From an uncultured Dehalococcoidia bacterium (GTDB lineage Bacteria; Chloroflexota; Dehalococcoidia; Lucifugimonadales; UBA1127), in the NCBI GenBank assembly GCA_951812285.1, contig OX638292.1:1221008-1285007 (forward strand): a DNA stretch of 64,000 bases. Reading direction: 5' to 3'. A program made the translations under genes and the position numbers. Of this stretch, positions 38,710 through 47,624 are shown piece by piece (position 1 is the stretch's first letter; each line of letters opens with the position of its first letter). The notes beneath the pieces were generated by a model that worked only from the letters and a program-made list of their open reading frames with translations, was not told the origin of the DNA and searched no databases.

Positions 38710-39528
38710 TTAGATGAAGATGCACGCCTCAAGATAGTAGGGAAAACGGTGCGCCTGAACTATGCGTTCAGGGTCGGCAATTGCGCGAAATGTCGCGTCC
38801 GCGGCAATCACGCTGTCCAGCGCGTCGCCCTGCCGGTCTTCCAGCACTCGCTGCCGAACATCGCCGTTGCCGAACGTGACGCGTCCGGCGTCCTTCAACG
38901 CAAGCAAGATGCTCTCCCTCGCGTCGACGCTACCCCTTGCGTCCTTGTAGGATCCGTACAGCCCGGACGCCTTCAGCGTGCTGGCCGGACACACCTCCAT
39001 AACCCATGGAGCGTCGTCTTCCGAGTAGTGCAGGGGTGGGATGTTGACGGCGTTGTCGGCCACCAGCGGGCCGAGCACGTCCCTGATGCCGAAGTAGGTC
39101 TGCTTGTAGATGCGCAGATTGTAGGGACAGAACGGCGCCCTCGCCTCGACGTCCGTCTGCCGCCTCAGCTCCTTGCGGCCAACCGTGTCGACTGCCGTCG
39201 CGAGGCAGCGCTCCCGGAATTCGCTCTCGGTCCCGTACCGGGCGGCAAAGCCGGCCACGAACTCCGCCCACGACTCGGCGGCGATGATCTCCCTCGGCAG
39301 GCTGAAGGGAAAGTCGCAGCCGAACGCCGCGCTCTCCGCTCCGGCGATGAAGCGGCGCAGTGCCGCAAGCGTCTCATCGCGGTCGGCGGCGCACCCCAGG
39401 AAGTCGGTCGCTGGGGCGCAGTCCTCTACGACGATTCCACGGCGGTAGGGCACGGCCTGGGCGATCCAGATCTTCTTGCCCGCCTGCTTCCCGCCGCTGA
39501 AGTCCACGCCGTAGACGCGCTCCTGCAT
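38710..39528 (-). CDS. DUF429 / RNase H-like domain protein
   Basis: 272 residues of the DUF429 family, predicted RNase H-fold nucleases. Motifs: GVDFSGG near the start, FGCDFPFSLP, WVMEVCPAST, and a late Asp-rich segment GDALDSVIAADA. The ATG at 39528 overlaps the selB stop in the arrangement TGATG, so it is probably translationally coupled to selB. Function is not established for the family; in this operon with herA and nurA a nucleic-acid role is plausible. Confidence 0.8.
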   Translation of the reverse strand: MQERVYGVDFSGGKQAGKKIWIAQAVPYRRGIVVEDCAPATDFLGCAADRDETLAALRRFIAGAESAAFGCDFPFSLPREIIAAESWAEFVAGFAARYGTESEFRERCLATAVDTVGRKELRRQTDVEARAPFCPYNLRIYKQTYFGIRDVLGPLVADNAVNIPPLHYSEDDAPWVMEVCPASTLKASGLYGSYKDARGSVDARESILLALKDAGRVTFGNGDVRQRVLEDRQGDALDSVIAADATFRAIADPERIVQAHRFPYYLEACIFI

Positions 39529-41408
39529 CACGACCGCCCCGGGTCGCGGAGCAGCACCCGCTGGTCGCCCTGCCGGCGCGTGACGTGGAGCTGGTCGAGG
39601 TGCTCCAACAGCGGCAGCGCGTACTTGCGCGACGTCCCGAAGGCGTCTCGCACGTCAGCGACCGTGATCGCCCCGTGCTCTCGCAGGTGCGCCACGATGC
39701 GGTCCACGATCTCCCGGTACGCGCCCGCCGCGAACACGATCGAGTCGTTGACGCGCACCACGCTCCCGCGCTCCGCCAGCACCCCCACGAGCGCCGCGTC
39801 GATCGCGATCTCCGTCGGCGGCGCGTACGGCTCGCGCTCCAGCGCCGCCACGTACCTCGCGACCTCCGCCTCCTGCGCGTCGGACAACACGACGCGATGG
39901 CCCGGCGCGCGGACCGCCGCCCCCGTTTCCTCGAGCACGCCCTCGTCGGCCAGCCGCTGCAGCACGAGCGTGAACACGGCCTGCGACAGCTTCAGCCGGT
40001 TGCGCAGCTCCTCGCGCGGCAGCCCCGACCGCAGCGGGTTCGCCACGTGGTAGGCCTGCACCGCCGAGTCGGCCTGTCCGCGCACTGTCGCCCAGCCGGG
40101 CGTCGTCATCAGCACGGCGCCTGAGTCCGACGGCGCGCCGCCCAGCACCACCACGTCGCCCACCTCTGCGAGCTCGCCCACAATCTCCGCAGTCTCGCCG
40201 ACCGCAAGGTTCGCGGCCCGCGCCAGCGCCGCCAGCCCGCACGGCTCCGCGCCCTCGAGCGCCTTGAGCACGAGGTCCTCCGGCGAGCCCTCGGCCATGA
40301 CCTCAAGCTTCTCCAGCACGCCGAGCTGGAATCGACGGTGCCGCGCCGGGTGCGGGTCGACGACACGCCCGCCGCCCAGCGTCCACTGGGACGATCGCAC
40401 CACAAAGTAGTCGCCCTTCACCAGCGGAACCGGGTCGGTCAGGTGCACCTGCGCCCAGCCCTCCTGCCCCGGCCGCAGCTCGCCCACGTCCAGCAGCCGC
40501 ACGCGGGAGAAACTCTCGCTCGTCCCGGCGTGGAACGTCACGCCCAGGTTGTGCCGGATGGGCATCGGCGCGCCCGGCACCATGCGTATCTGCACGTCCA
40601 CGGTCGTCGTCGGCTGCAGCCACCCCGGCAGCGTCAGCACCTGCCCGCGCTCCGCCTCCTCCTGCGTCGTGTTCGCGAGGTTCACGGCGACCCGGTTCCC
40701 CGGCCCGACCGACTCGATGCGCTGCTGGTGCGACTGCAGCCCGCGGATGCGCCGCCGCAGCCCAGACGGCAGCAGCTCGACCTCCTGCCCCACTGTAAGC
40801 GCGCCGTCCAGCAGCGTGCCCGTTACAACGGTGCCGAACCCCGGCATGACGAAGCTGCGGTCGATGGCCAGCCGCGGCCGTCCGAGGTCTTCGCGCCGCA
40901 CGGTCTCCTCCAGCATCGCGTCGATGAGCGCCATGAGCTCCGGCAACCCCTGCCCCGTGACGGCTGACACCAGCGCCATCGGCGCGCCCTCCAGCGTCGT
41001 CCCCGCCAGCGCCTCCTCGACCTCGCCGCGCACCAGGTCCGCCCACTCCTCGTCGACCATGTCCGCCTTCGTGAGCACGACGATGCCCCGCTTCACCTGC
41101 AGCAGGTCGAGGATGGCCAGGTGCTCGCGCGTCTGCGGCATCACCGACTCGTCCGCCGCGACGATCAGCATCGCGAGATCGATCCCGCCCACGCCCGCCA
41201 GCATGTTCTTGATGAACCGCTCATGCCCCGGCACATCAACGACGCTGATCTCGCGCCCGCTGGGCAGCGTGAACCACGCAAACCCCAGCTCGATCGTCAT
41301 CTCCCGGTCCTTCTCCTCCTGGAGCCGGTCCGGATCAATCCCCGTAAGCGCCTTCACCAGCGTCGACTTCCCATGGTCAACATGCCCAGCAGTCCCAATG
41401 ACGTACAT
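39528..41408 (-). CDS. selB: selenocysteine-specific elongation factor SelB
   Basis: 626-residue GTPase that delivers Sec-tRNA to UGA codons marked by a SECIS hairpin. G1 is GHVDHGKST (8-16), the switch region is [14 protein letters not shown] (SelB-specific, where EF-Tu has RGITI), G3 is DVPGH (58-62) and G4 is TKAD (113-116). Domains II and III follow, then a C-terminal set of winged helices (about 360-620) that bind the SECIS RNA; the last includes [24 protein letters not shown], characteristic of SelB. Its presence implies the genome reads UGA as selenocysteine, although selA, selC and selD are not in this window. It appears to lead an operon continuing into DUF429, nurA, a HAS-barrel gene and herA. 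Confidence 0.95.
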   Translation of the reverse strand: MYVIGTAGHVDHGKSTLVKALTGIDPDRLQEEKDREMTIELGFAWFTLPSGREISVVDVPGHERFIKNMLAGVGGIDLAMLIVAADESVMPQTREHLAILDLLQVKRGIVVLTKADMVDEEWADLVRGEVEEALAGTTLEGAPMALVSAVTGQGLPELMALIDAMLEETVRREDLGRPRLAIDRSFVMPGFGTVVTGTLLDGALTVGQEVELLPSGLRRRIRGLQSHQQRIESVGPGNRVAVNLANTTQEEAERGQVLTLPGWLQPTTTVDVQIRMVPGAPMPIRHNLGVTFHAGTSESFSRVRLLDVGELRPGQEGWAQVHLTDPVPLVKGDYFVVRSSQWTLGGGRVVDPHPARHRRFQLGVLEKLEVMAEGSPEDLVLKALEGAEPCGLAALARAANLAVGETAEIVGELAEVGDVVVLGGAPSDSGAVLMTTPGWATVRGQADSAVQAYHVANPLRSGLPREELRNRLKLSQAVFTLVLQRLADEGVLEETGAAVRAPGHRVVLSDAQEAEVARYVAALEREPYAPPTEIAIDAALVGVLAERGSVVRVNDSIVFAAGAYREIVDRIVAHLREHGAITVADVRDAFGTSRKYALPLLEHLDQLHVTRRQGDQRVLLRDPGRS

Positions 41409-41468
41409 GCGTGTTCCTTCACAAGGGTAGGTTCAGGATAGCAGAGGGAGGGTGGGGAGAGGAGGGGC

Positions 41469-41507
41469 AAGTCCCTTCCCCCTCAGGGGGAAGGTTAGGA
41501 TGGGGGA
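41469..41507 (+). repeat. left inverted repeat of DUF559 unit
   Basis: 39 bases, perfect reverse complement of 41991-42029. It contains an internal palindrome (CCTTCCCCCT/AGGGGGAAGG around one base), so each end can fold by itself, as in REP-type sequences. Similarity continues inward for eight more bases with one inserted T. Confidence 0.92.
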
Positions 41508-41650
41508 GTCCCCCGCCCGCGTAGAATCACTCCCAAGATAACGCCAACCTCCTTAGCCCCCAATTGCAAGAAAGACTAGCCCCATTTCCCTCCTTCCATC
41601 GGCAAGGAACGATTACGATGCGGGCACCCTGATGCAGAAAGAGGCCCCCA

Positions 41651-42004
41651 GTGCCTAGCGATAGCACTCAACGGGCGCGTCAGCTTAGACAGAACTCCAC
41701 AGATGCCGAACGCCATCTGTGGCGACGCCTACGCCTTCGTCAGGCGGATGGTCTGAAGTTCCGGCGGCAGTATCCCATTGGAAATTACATTGTGGACTTC
41801 GTTTGCATTGAGCGTGGGCTAGTGGTGGAAATTGACGGCAGCCAACACGGAAGTGAGCAGGTCACGTACGATGCTGAGCGAGATGCGTGGCTTCAATCGA
41901 AGGGGTACCGGGTCCTACGCTTTTGGAACAATGAGGTTCTTCAAGAGGTTGAGAGCGTGTTAGAGGTGATTCGGCGGAGCTTGGCGGGGGCTCCCCCATC
42001 CTAA
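41651..42004 (+). CDS. DUF559 / Vsr-like endonuclease-fold protein
   Basis: 117 residues, GTG start with AGAGG just upstream. The family signature is clear: TDAERHLWRRLRLRQADGLKF, PIGNYIVDFVC, LVVEIDGSQH and GYRVLRFWNNEV. The Asp and the E-x-D fit a PD-(D/E)xK/Vsr-like nuclease active site. The role of DUF559 proteins is not established. The stop codon TAA falls inside the right inverted repeat, so the gene and repeat move together. Confidence 0.88.
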   Translation: MPSDSTQRARQLRQNSTDAERHLWRRLRLRQADGLKFRRQYPIGNYIVDFVCIERGLVVEIDGSQHGSEQVTYDAERDAWLQSKGYRVLRFWNNEVLQEVESVLEVIRRSLAGAPPS

Positions 42005-42029
42005 CCTTCCCCCTGAGGGGGAAGGGACT
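41991..42029 (-). repeat. right inverted repeat of DUF559 unit
   Basis: Perfect 39-base reverse complement of the left repeat at 41469-41507. It includes the last codons and stop of the DUF559 gene. Confidence 0.92.
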
Positions 42030-42074
42030 CCGGGCTTGGCGTCAGCGAACTCACATTGGCCCTACCCACCCCCA

Positions 42075-43376
42075 CTACCACAACCGCTCCCCCGGCCGCG
42101 CCGTCTCCCCGGCGTCCGCGCCCGCGAGCCACGAGTCGTCGTCCTCTCGCACGATGACCTCCTCCGAGCGGATGAGGTGGTACGGGATCGCCGGGTCCAG
42201 CGCCGGCAGGTCGATGCCCTCGTCGAGACCCTTGGCCGCGCGGATCATGAGCTGTCGCAGCCGGATGATCGCCCCGTCCGCCGAGTACAGGTGCTCGCGC
42301 GTCCGGTCGACGATGCGCCCCATGCTCTCCGTCACCGCGTAGTCCTGCTCGGGATTCGGCCAGATGCCGGAGACGAGCGTCGTCCGCTGCACCGCGCGGT
42401 CGATGAGGTACTCGTTGTCCGCCCGCTTCAGCCGCCGTCGAGGGTCGGCCGGGTCCATGATCGTGTTCTCTGCGTACGTCGACGCGCGCTCGTCGTCGGT
42501 GATGGGCCGGTCGGGGTTGCACCGCACGAAGAAGCGCATGCAGTTCTCGTCGTCCGTCGGCACGATGAAGAACGTGCCGCTTGCCACGCCCGGGCTGGCG
42601 ATCATGCTGCACACGGGGAAGACGTGGCTGGTGATGCGCAGGTGCCGGTGCCCCGCGTCCGTCGGCCGCATGCCGATGAGCCGGAAGCCGTACGCCGTGT
42701 CCTGCACGTTGATTTCGGCGAAGCGGTAGTGAGCCAGCAGGTACGACCGCTGGTGCGCCGACGGCACGCCCGGTCGATCCGTCTCGTCCGGCTCCAGCGT
42801 GAAGTCCGCGTGTCGCCGGTGCAGCGTCCCCAGGTGCGACGAGTCGATGTTCCCCTCGATGCTCTGCAGGTAGTTGCAGTACACGGGCGATTTCGCCGCG
42901 ACGACCTGTTCGGGCGGCAGCCGGTTGAAGAGAAAGTCCGGCAGCGGAGGCTGTAGTTCGCGCGGCCCCATGTACGCCCACACCATGCCCGCCGACTCGA
43001 CGACCGGGTATGCGGTCGTGTGCACCTTCTCCAGGAACCGGCTCCCCGGCATGTCCGAGGGCATGTCGACGCAGTTGCCGTCCGCGTCGAACTTCCAGCC
43101 GTGGTAGATGCACATCAGCCCGCCGCCGCCGTTCAGCCCGTAGTACAGTGACGCCCCACGATGCGGGCACCGCTCGCCGATGAGCCCCACGCGCCCCTCG
43201 CCGTCGCGGAACGCCACCAGGTCCTCGCCCAGGATCTTCACCTGCACGGGCGGGCCGTCGTTGTTAGGGAGGTCGGCGGAGAGTAGGCAGGGGTGCCAGT
43301 AGCGGCGCAAGACGCGCCCCATCGGCGTTCCGGGGCCCGTTTGGCAGATGAGTTCGTTGTCTTCGCGCGTCAACAT
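42075..43376 (-). CDS. Rieske-type ring-hydroxylating oxygenase, alpha subunit
   Basis: 433 residues. The Rieske [2Fe-2S] site is CPHRGA with CIYHGW (C-x-H ... C-x-x-H). The catalytic domain has the iron ligands in NIDSSHLGTLHRRH. I chose the ATG at 43376, which has GGGAGG seven bases upstream; the open frame also allows a TTG two codons earlier. Enzymes with this layout (N-terminal LICQTGPGTPMG) are phenoxybenzoate/phthalate-type dioxygenases or demethylases. No reductase is next to it. Substrate unknown. Confidence 0.9.
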   Translation of the reverse strand: MLTREDNELICQTGPGTPMGRVLRRYWHPCLLSADLPNNDGPPVQVKILGEDLVAFRDGEGRVGLIGERCPHRGASLYYGLNGGGGLMCIYHGWKFDADGNCVDMPSDMPGSRFLEKVHTTAYPVVESAGMVWAYMGPRELQPPLPDFLFNRLPPEQVVAAKSPVYCNYLQSIEGNIDSSHLGTLHRRHADFTLEPDETDRPGVPSAHQRSYLLAHYRFAEINVQDTAYGFRLIGMRPTDAGHRHLRITSHVFPVCSMIASPGVASGTFFIVPTDDENCMRFFVRCNPDRPITDDERASTYAENTIMDPADPRRRLKRADNEYLIDRAVQRTTLVSGIWPNPEQDYAVTESMGRIVDRTREHLYSADGAIIRLRQLMIRAAKGLDEGIDLPALDPAIPYHLIRSEEVIVREDDDSWLAGADAGETARPGERLW

Positions 43377-43542
43377 GAACAACCTCCCAGGCTGCTATGC
43401 CGCACAGCATAGCAGAGGCTACTCGCGATGGCGTAGTTGCGATTCGCGAATCGCCCGTCCTGCGATGCCCTTGACCCGTGCGCCAGTTTGCGTAAGCTTT
43501 GCGGCATGTAGGCAGACCGGAGTCAACGGCAGGAGGCCCCGA

Positions 43543-43725
43543 ATGGCGCAAGTTGAACCCTACAACGATGAGGACGCCACCATCTTCCACTTCTACGACG
43601 ACTGCTCAGTGGGCAGCAAGATGTTCTGGGACAAGAAGGAGAAGGGCCAGGGCGGCAAGCAACCTTGCAATGAGTGCTCGAACAAGTCCATGGCCGACTT
43701 CGCGGGCCCCGGCATGCACCCGTAG
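43543..43725 (+). CDS. small cysteine-containing hypothetical protein
   Basis: 60 residues, supported by a strong AGGAGG site nine bases before the ATG. It is acidic at the N-terminus (EPYNDEDATIFHFYDD) and has a C-x-x-C pair (QPCNECSNK) that might bind metal with the earlier Cys. I recognise no family. It is transcribed toward the HpcH-like gene and ends ten bases before it. Confidence 0.6.
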   Translation: MAQVEPYNDEDATIFHFYDDCSVGSKMFWDKKEKGQGGKQPCNECSNKSMADFAGPGMHP

Positions 43726-43734
43726 GGGCGAGCG

Positions 43735-44625
43735 TCACCCCCGCGCGGCGATCGCCTCGTGCCGCGCGAGCAGCGCCTGCGCTCGCCGCACCACTGGCAC
43801 GTCGATCATCTTGCCGTCGAGCTCGAACGAGCCGCGTCCCGTCTTCTCCGCCTCGTCGTTCGCCTCGATGATGCGCTTGGCCAGCGCGACCTCCGCCTCG
43901 CCGGGGCTGAATGCCTCGTTGAGCACCGGCACCACGCTCGGGTGGATGCACGACGCGCCCTCCAGCCCGAACCGCCTCGCTTTGAGCGCCACCTCCCGCA
44001 CGGCGTCCAGGTCCTTGTAGTCGGCCACCGTGCCGAAGATGCCCAGCGCCATCACCCCAGCCGCCTTCGCCGCGTACACGGACTGCGTCTTCGGGTACAG
44101 CAGCGTCTCCGAGTCCGGCTGCATCCCCAGCGACGACGCCAGGTCCTCCGCGCCGATGGTGATGGCCGCGATGCGCGGGCTCGCCTTGGCGATCTCGCCG
44201 ATTTGGAAGAATGCCTCCGGCGTCTCGATCATCGCCAGGAACGCCGTCGAGCCCACCGTCATCCCGCGCTCCGCCTCCAGCTCCGACACCAGCTCGTCGA
44301 GCAGCCGCACGTGGTCGGGCCCCGCGAGCTTTGGCAACGCGAGGGCGTCGACCGCCGGCGAGACGCACGCCTCGATGTCCGGCGCCGCGAGCCGCAGCGG
44401 CTGGTTGACGCGCACCAGCACGTCCGCGCCCGCCTGCCCCACGCGCTCCGCCGCCGCCTGCACCCCCGCCCGCGCCGACGCCTTCTCCGAAAGCGGCACA
44501 GAGTCCTCCAGGTCGAGGATGATCCCGTCCGCGCCCCGCTCGTGCGCCCTCGCAACGAAACGTTCGACGTTGGCCGGCACGTACAGCAGCGACCGCCACA
44601 CCGGGAGCCTGCGTCCGTCCATCAT
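43735..44625 (-). CDS. HpcH/HpaI-family CoA ester lyase (citrate lyase beta-like)
   Basis: 296 residues of the citrate lyase beta / malyl-CoA lyase family, which cleave or form acyl-CoA C-C bonds. Seen: RSLLYVPANVERFVARA, ILDLEDSVPLSEK, VRVNQPL, LPKLAGPDHV, a metal-binding Glu in MIETPEAFF and IGAEDLASSLG. The C-terminal part has CIHPSVVPVLNEAFSP. The ATG overlaps the stop of the CaiB-like gene by four bases, so the two are coupled. The pair suggests a CoA-thioester route for an organic acid; the substrate is not inferable. Confidence 0.9.
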   Translation of the reverse strand: MMDGRRLPVWRSLLYVPANVERFVARAHERGADGIILDLEDSVPLSEKASARAGVQAAAERVGQAGADVLVRVNQPLRLAAPDIEACVSPAVDALALPKLAGPDHVRLLDELVSELEAERGMTVGSTAFLAMIETPEAFFQIGEIAKASPRIAAITIGAEDLASSLGMQPDSETLLYPKTQSVYAAKAAGVMALGIFGTVADYKDLDAVREVALKARRFGLEGASCIHPSVVPVLNEAFSPGEAEVALAKRIIEANDEAEKTGRGSFELDGKMIDVPVVRRAQALLARHEAIAARG

Positions 44626-45842
44626 CCAATCACCCCTCGCGCTCTCAGTTCGGCCAGCTCGCCGGCGGAGACGCCCGCGCCGCCCAGGACCTCGTCGTTG
44701 TGCTGCCCCAGCGTGGGCGCCGGGTAGCGGAACGTCCCCGGCGTCCGCGACAGCCGCGGCACGATGTTGTGTACCGGCACCGTCCCCACGTCCGCGTCCG
44801 GCAGGTCGACCACCACCTCGCGCTCGATGACGTGCGGGTCGTCGAGGAACTGCGCTATGTCGTACACCGGCCCGGCCGTCACCCCCGCGCCGTTCAGCTC
44901 GGCGAGCGCCTCGTCGAGGCTGCGCTCGGCCATCCAGCCGCCAATGATGGCGTCCACCTCGGCACGGTGCCGCACCCGCTCGGCGTTGTTCCGAAAGCGC
45001 GGGTCCTCGATGGCATCCTCGCGCCCCACGACGCGGAACACGCGCTCCGCCATCGATTGGATCGACGCCGACATCGCCACCCACTTGCCGTCACGCGTGG
45101 CGTACACGTTGCGCGGCGACGCCGTGTTCGAGGCGCTGCCCACGCGCTGCTTGATGCTCCCGTCGACACGGTAGCCCGCCGCGTCCGCGCCCAGGATGGA
45201 GAAGATCGGCTCCAGCAGCGAGAGGTCGATCACCTGTCCCGCCCCACCCTTCACCTCGCGCTCGCGCACCGCGATCAGCACGGCCATCGCGCCGTACAGG
45301 CCCGCCGTCATGTCCGCCAGCGCCATCGGCGGCAGCACCGGCTCGCGGTCGGCGAAGCCGTTGTGGTCCGCGAACCCCGACATCGCCTCCACCAGCGTCC
45401 CGAACCCCGGCCGCTCCCGGTACGGCCCCGTCTGCCCGAACCCGGAAACGCGCACGATGATCAGCCCCGGGTTGTCCTCCTGCAGGACCTCCGGTCCCAG
45501 CCCCATCTCCTCCAGCCGGCCGGGGATGAAGTTCTCGACGAGCACGTCCGCGTCCCTCGCCAGCCGCCGCACCAGCGCCAGCCCGTCGGCCTCCCGCAGG
45601 TTGACCGACACGCTCTTCTTGTTCCGGCAGTACGTCTTCCAGTGCGTCTCGACGGAGCTGTCGCCCCACGCCCGCAGCGGGTCGCCGTTCGGCAGCGGCT
45701 CTATCTTGACGACCTCCGCCCCAAAGTCCCCAAGCTGCAACGTCACCATGTTCCCCGCCACCAGCCGGGACATGTCGAGCACCCGCAACCCGTCCAGCGG
45801 CCCGCGGTCTCCGGCATCAAACTCCCTGGCGTGAATTGGCAT
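44622..45842 (-). CDS. class III CoA-transferase (CaiB/BaiF family)
   Basis: 406 residues. Typical features: GLRVLDMSRLVAGNMVTLQLGDFGAEVVKIE, the catalytic Asp region near MALADMTAGLYGA, WKTYCRNKKSVSVNL and NPGLIIVRVSGFGQTGPY. It transfers CoA between an acyl-CoA donor and a carboxylic acid. It is immediately upstream of, and overlaps, the HpcH-type lyase gene. A GGGAGT site precedes the ATG. Confidence 0.92.
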   Translation of the reverse strand: MPIHAREFDAGDRGPLDGLRVLDMSRLVAGNMVTLQLGDFGAEVVKIEPLPNGDPLRAWGDSSVETHWKTYCRNKKSVSVNLREADGLALVRRLARDADVLVENFIPGRLEEMGLGPEVLQEDNPGLIIVRVSGFGQTGPYRERPGFGTLVEAMSGFADHNGFADREPVLPPMALADMTAGLYGAMAVLIAVREREVKGGAGQVIDLSLLEPIFSILGADAAGYRVDGSIKQRVGSASNTASPRNVYATRDGKWVAMSASIQSMAERVFRVVGREDAIEDPRFRNNAERVRHRAEVDAIIGGWMAERSLDEALAELNGAGVTAGPVYDIAQFLDDPHVIEREVVVDLPDADVGTVPVHNIVPRLSRTPGTFRYPAPTLGQHNDEVLGGAGVSAGELAELRARGVIG

Positions 45843-46176
45843 ATTCCCAAGACTCCCTTCCCCACCATTCTACCCGCCGGAGGATAGTGTGCTCAGCGTT
45901 GCAGCAGCGCAGCGCGGCCCCACCAAGCGTCAAGGTGAGGAGTCGCGCGGCTCAATCGTAGCGAGATGGAAACGGTTGTCCCGACTGAGCCTACTCCGCG
46001 CGTCTGCGCCGGCACTTACCAATGCGCATGCCCATTTCTGCTACCGAAGACGGGTAGTCTGCCTGAAAGAGTATCGCAAGCACCACACATTGATGCCATT
46101 TCGTACTTGACTTGATACTCTTGCACTGATTTACTAATCATTATTGTAATATTTTCAAATCATCTGGAGGCATAAG
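45843..46176. other. divergent intergenic region
   Basis: 334 bases between divergent genes. The right half is distinctly AT-rich and holds overlapping promoter-like hexamers for the DUF4389 gene. An open frame of 73 codons at 45889 has no ribosome-binding site and no recognisable content, so I do not call it. Confidence 0.5.
46121..46149 (+). promoter_or_regulatory. candidate promoter for DUF4389 gene
   Basis: TTGCAC (46121-46126) and TTGTAA (46144-46149) with a 17-base spacer, followed by a TGGAGG ribosome-binding site near 46165. Other -35-like hexamers (TTGACT, TTGATA) overlap just upstream. Confidence 0.35.
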
Positions 46177-46818
46177 ATGGCAAGCAGTCAAGGCGATGCG
46201 TACCCGGTCCAATACAGCGTCGACTACCCCGAGGGCTCTAGGAACAGGCTCACCGCCCTATTCAGGATCATCCTTGTTATCCCCATTCTCATAGTGATTG
46301 CCCTCGTGAGTGGCTATTCATCCAGTGGCAACCTGGAAATCGATGAGACTATTGGGCCGCTATTCGCAGGTGGCATAATCTTCCTGCCCGTGCTTCTCAT
46401 GATCCTCTTCCGGAAAAAGTACCCTCGCTGGTGGTTCGACTGGAACCTGGAACTGCAGAGGTTCAGCGCCCGGGTCGGCTCCTTCCTATTCTTGCTTCGA
46501 GACGAGTACCCCTCAACCGACGAGGAGCAGGCTGTCCACCTCGATATCGCATACCCCAACGTTGAAGAGGACCTGAACAGGTTCCTGCCCATCATCAAGT
46601 GGCTGTTGGCCATCCCCCACTACATCGCGCTGGCGATTCTCGGCGTGATTGCGCTCGTCGTCACCCTCATTGCCTTGCTGGCGATACTGATAACCGGCAA
46701 GTATCCCAAGGGGATGTTCGACTACGTTGTCGGCGTAGGACGGTGGGGATACAGGGTCCTCGCCTACGTCGCTATCCTGAGCACAGACAAGTATCCTCCG
46801 TTCCGCCTGGGCGCCTAG
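46177..46818 (+). CDS. DUF4389 membrane protein
   Basis: 213 residues with the DUF4389 pattern: YPVQYSVDYPEGSRNRLTALFRI, a first hydrophobic segment (ILVIPILIVIALVSGY), FRKKYPRWWFDWNLELQRFSARV, then two more hydrophobic stretches with ITGKYPKGMFDYVVGVGRW. About four membrane segments. A strong ribosome-binding site (TGGAGG, seven bases spacing) supports the start. Function unknown. Confidence 0.88.
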   Translation: MASSQGDAYPVQYSVDYPEGSRNRLTALFRIILVIPILIVIALVSGYSSSGNLEIDETIGPLFAGGIIFLPVLLMILFRKKYPRWWFDWNLELQRFSARVGSFLFLLRDEYPSTDEEQAVHLDIAYPNVEEDLNRFLPIIKWLLAIPHYIALAILGVIALVVTLIALLAILITGKYPKGMFDYVVGVGRWGYRVLAYVAILSTDKYPPFRLGA

Positions 46819-46849
46819 CCGACAATCCCACCATTGAACGGACGAAATT

Positions 46850-46874
46850 GGGGGCGGCGCTAGTTGCCGCCCCC
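46850..46874. terminator. bidirectional terminator hairpin
   Basis: GGGGGCGGC (46850-46858) pairs perfectly with GCCGCCCCC (46866-46874) around a seven-base loop. It lies between the convergent DUF4389 and CMD genes. The T-tract is weak on both strands. Confidence 0.6.
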
Positions 46875-46892
46875 TATGCTCACGCTACGACC

Positions 46893-47459
46893 CTACCCCC
46901 CAAACCCCCGCCGCACCGGCAGCTGGTCGTCACCCTCGACCACGTCGATCTCGAAGGCGTTGTTGATGGCGGCCACGTAGCGGTACAGGCCGACGGTCGC
47001 GACCATCACGATCACCCACCGCTCGCCATGCCGCGCCGTCAGCGAGTCGAACAGCGCCTGATCGACGCGGTTCGTGCGGCATAGCTGACGGCACAGCTCG
47101 ATGACCCCGCGCTCGTCCTCGCCGAGGCCGCCCGCGTCGCCGCCCGCGCGCACGGCCTCAATCGCCGCCTCGCTCACCCCCGTGGCGCGAGCGGGCGCGA
47201 CGTGCGCCGACCACTGGTACGGCGCGTCGTCCTCGTACGCGACGGCCAGAATCGCGAGCTCGTGCAGCGCGTCGCTCACGACGCCGTCGGGATGCGCGTT
47301 GGCGACGCTCCCCAGGAAGCCCATCGAGAGCCCCGGGCTGTGCAGCAACACCCCAAACGGCCCCCGGACGCGCCCGCGCTCGGCCAGGATCGCGTCCCAC
47401 TCGTGCTGCTGCTCCGGCGGCAGCTGCGCCTTGTCGGTGATCGGCGTGATGCGCGTCAT
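46893..47459 (-). CDS. carboxymuconolactone decarboxylase (CMD/AhpD-like) family protein
   Basis: 188 residues from the ATG at 47459, which has GGGGGAGAG just upstream. The CMD-fold core is ALHELAILAVAYEDDAPYQWSAHVAPARATGVSEAAIEAV, with the conserved W..H. The C-x-x-C of the AhpD peroxidases is absent, so I do not expect alkylhydroperoxidase activity. Many such proteins are of unknown role in catabolic clusters. Divergent from the DUF3500 gene. Confidence 0.85.
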   Translation of the reverse strand: MTRITPITDKAQLPPEQQHEWDAILAERGRVRGPFGVLLHSPGLSMGFLGSVANAHPDGVVSDALHELAILAVAYEDDAPYQWSAHVAPARATGVSEAAIEAVRAGGDAGGLGEDERGVIELCRQLCRTNRVDQALFDSLTARHGERWVIVMVATVGLYRYVAAINNAFEIDVVEGDDQLPVRRGFGG

Positions 47460-47552
47460 GTCTCTCCCCCGATATATGCGAATACTTGCGATTCCTGCGC
47501 GATTGGGCGTGCGCCGCACGGCTCGCCCGATGGCCGCCATCGACGCAGTCGC

Positions 47553-47563
47553 TATACTATACT
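47553..47563. promoter_or_regulatory. overlapping -10 elements in a divergent promoter region
   Basis: Two overlapping TATACT hexamers (47553-47558 and 47558-47563) lie between the CMD and DUF3500 genes. Read on the other strand they give TATAGT. Either or both genes may use them; no strong -35 is seen. Confidence 0.35.
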
Positions 47564-47624
47564 CGACTCGCACGAGCACGGGCGCACACGTACGCCGAGC
47601 GCAACCGGCCCAAAGGAGCATGAC

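Larger units (their letters stand above)
41469..42029. mobile_element. DUF559 gene boxed by 39-bp terminal inverted repeats
   Basis: A 561-base unit with identical 39-base ends in inverted orientation enclosing a single DUF559 nuclease gene. It lies between selB and the Rieske gene. The stop codon of the gene lies inside the right repeat. There is no transposase. I infer a small mobile or selfish element, or one mobilised in trans. Confidence 0.6.

Noticed and set aside
41409..41650. selC (tRNA-Sec) next to selB
   Set aside because: I looked for a long-variable-arm tRNA with a TCA anticodon in the gap upstream of selB and found none; the hairpins there belong to the DUF559 inverted repeat.
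45889..46110. 73-codon open frame upstream of DUF4389
   Set aside because: It has no ribosome-binding site, is Arg-rich, has no recognisable motif and overlaps promoter-like AT-rich sequence.
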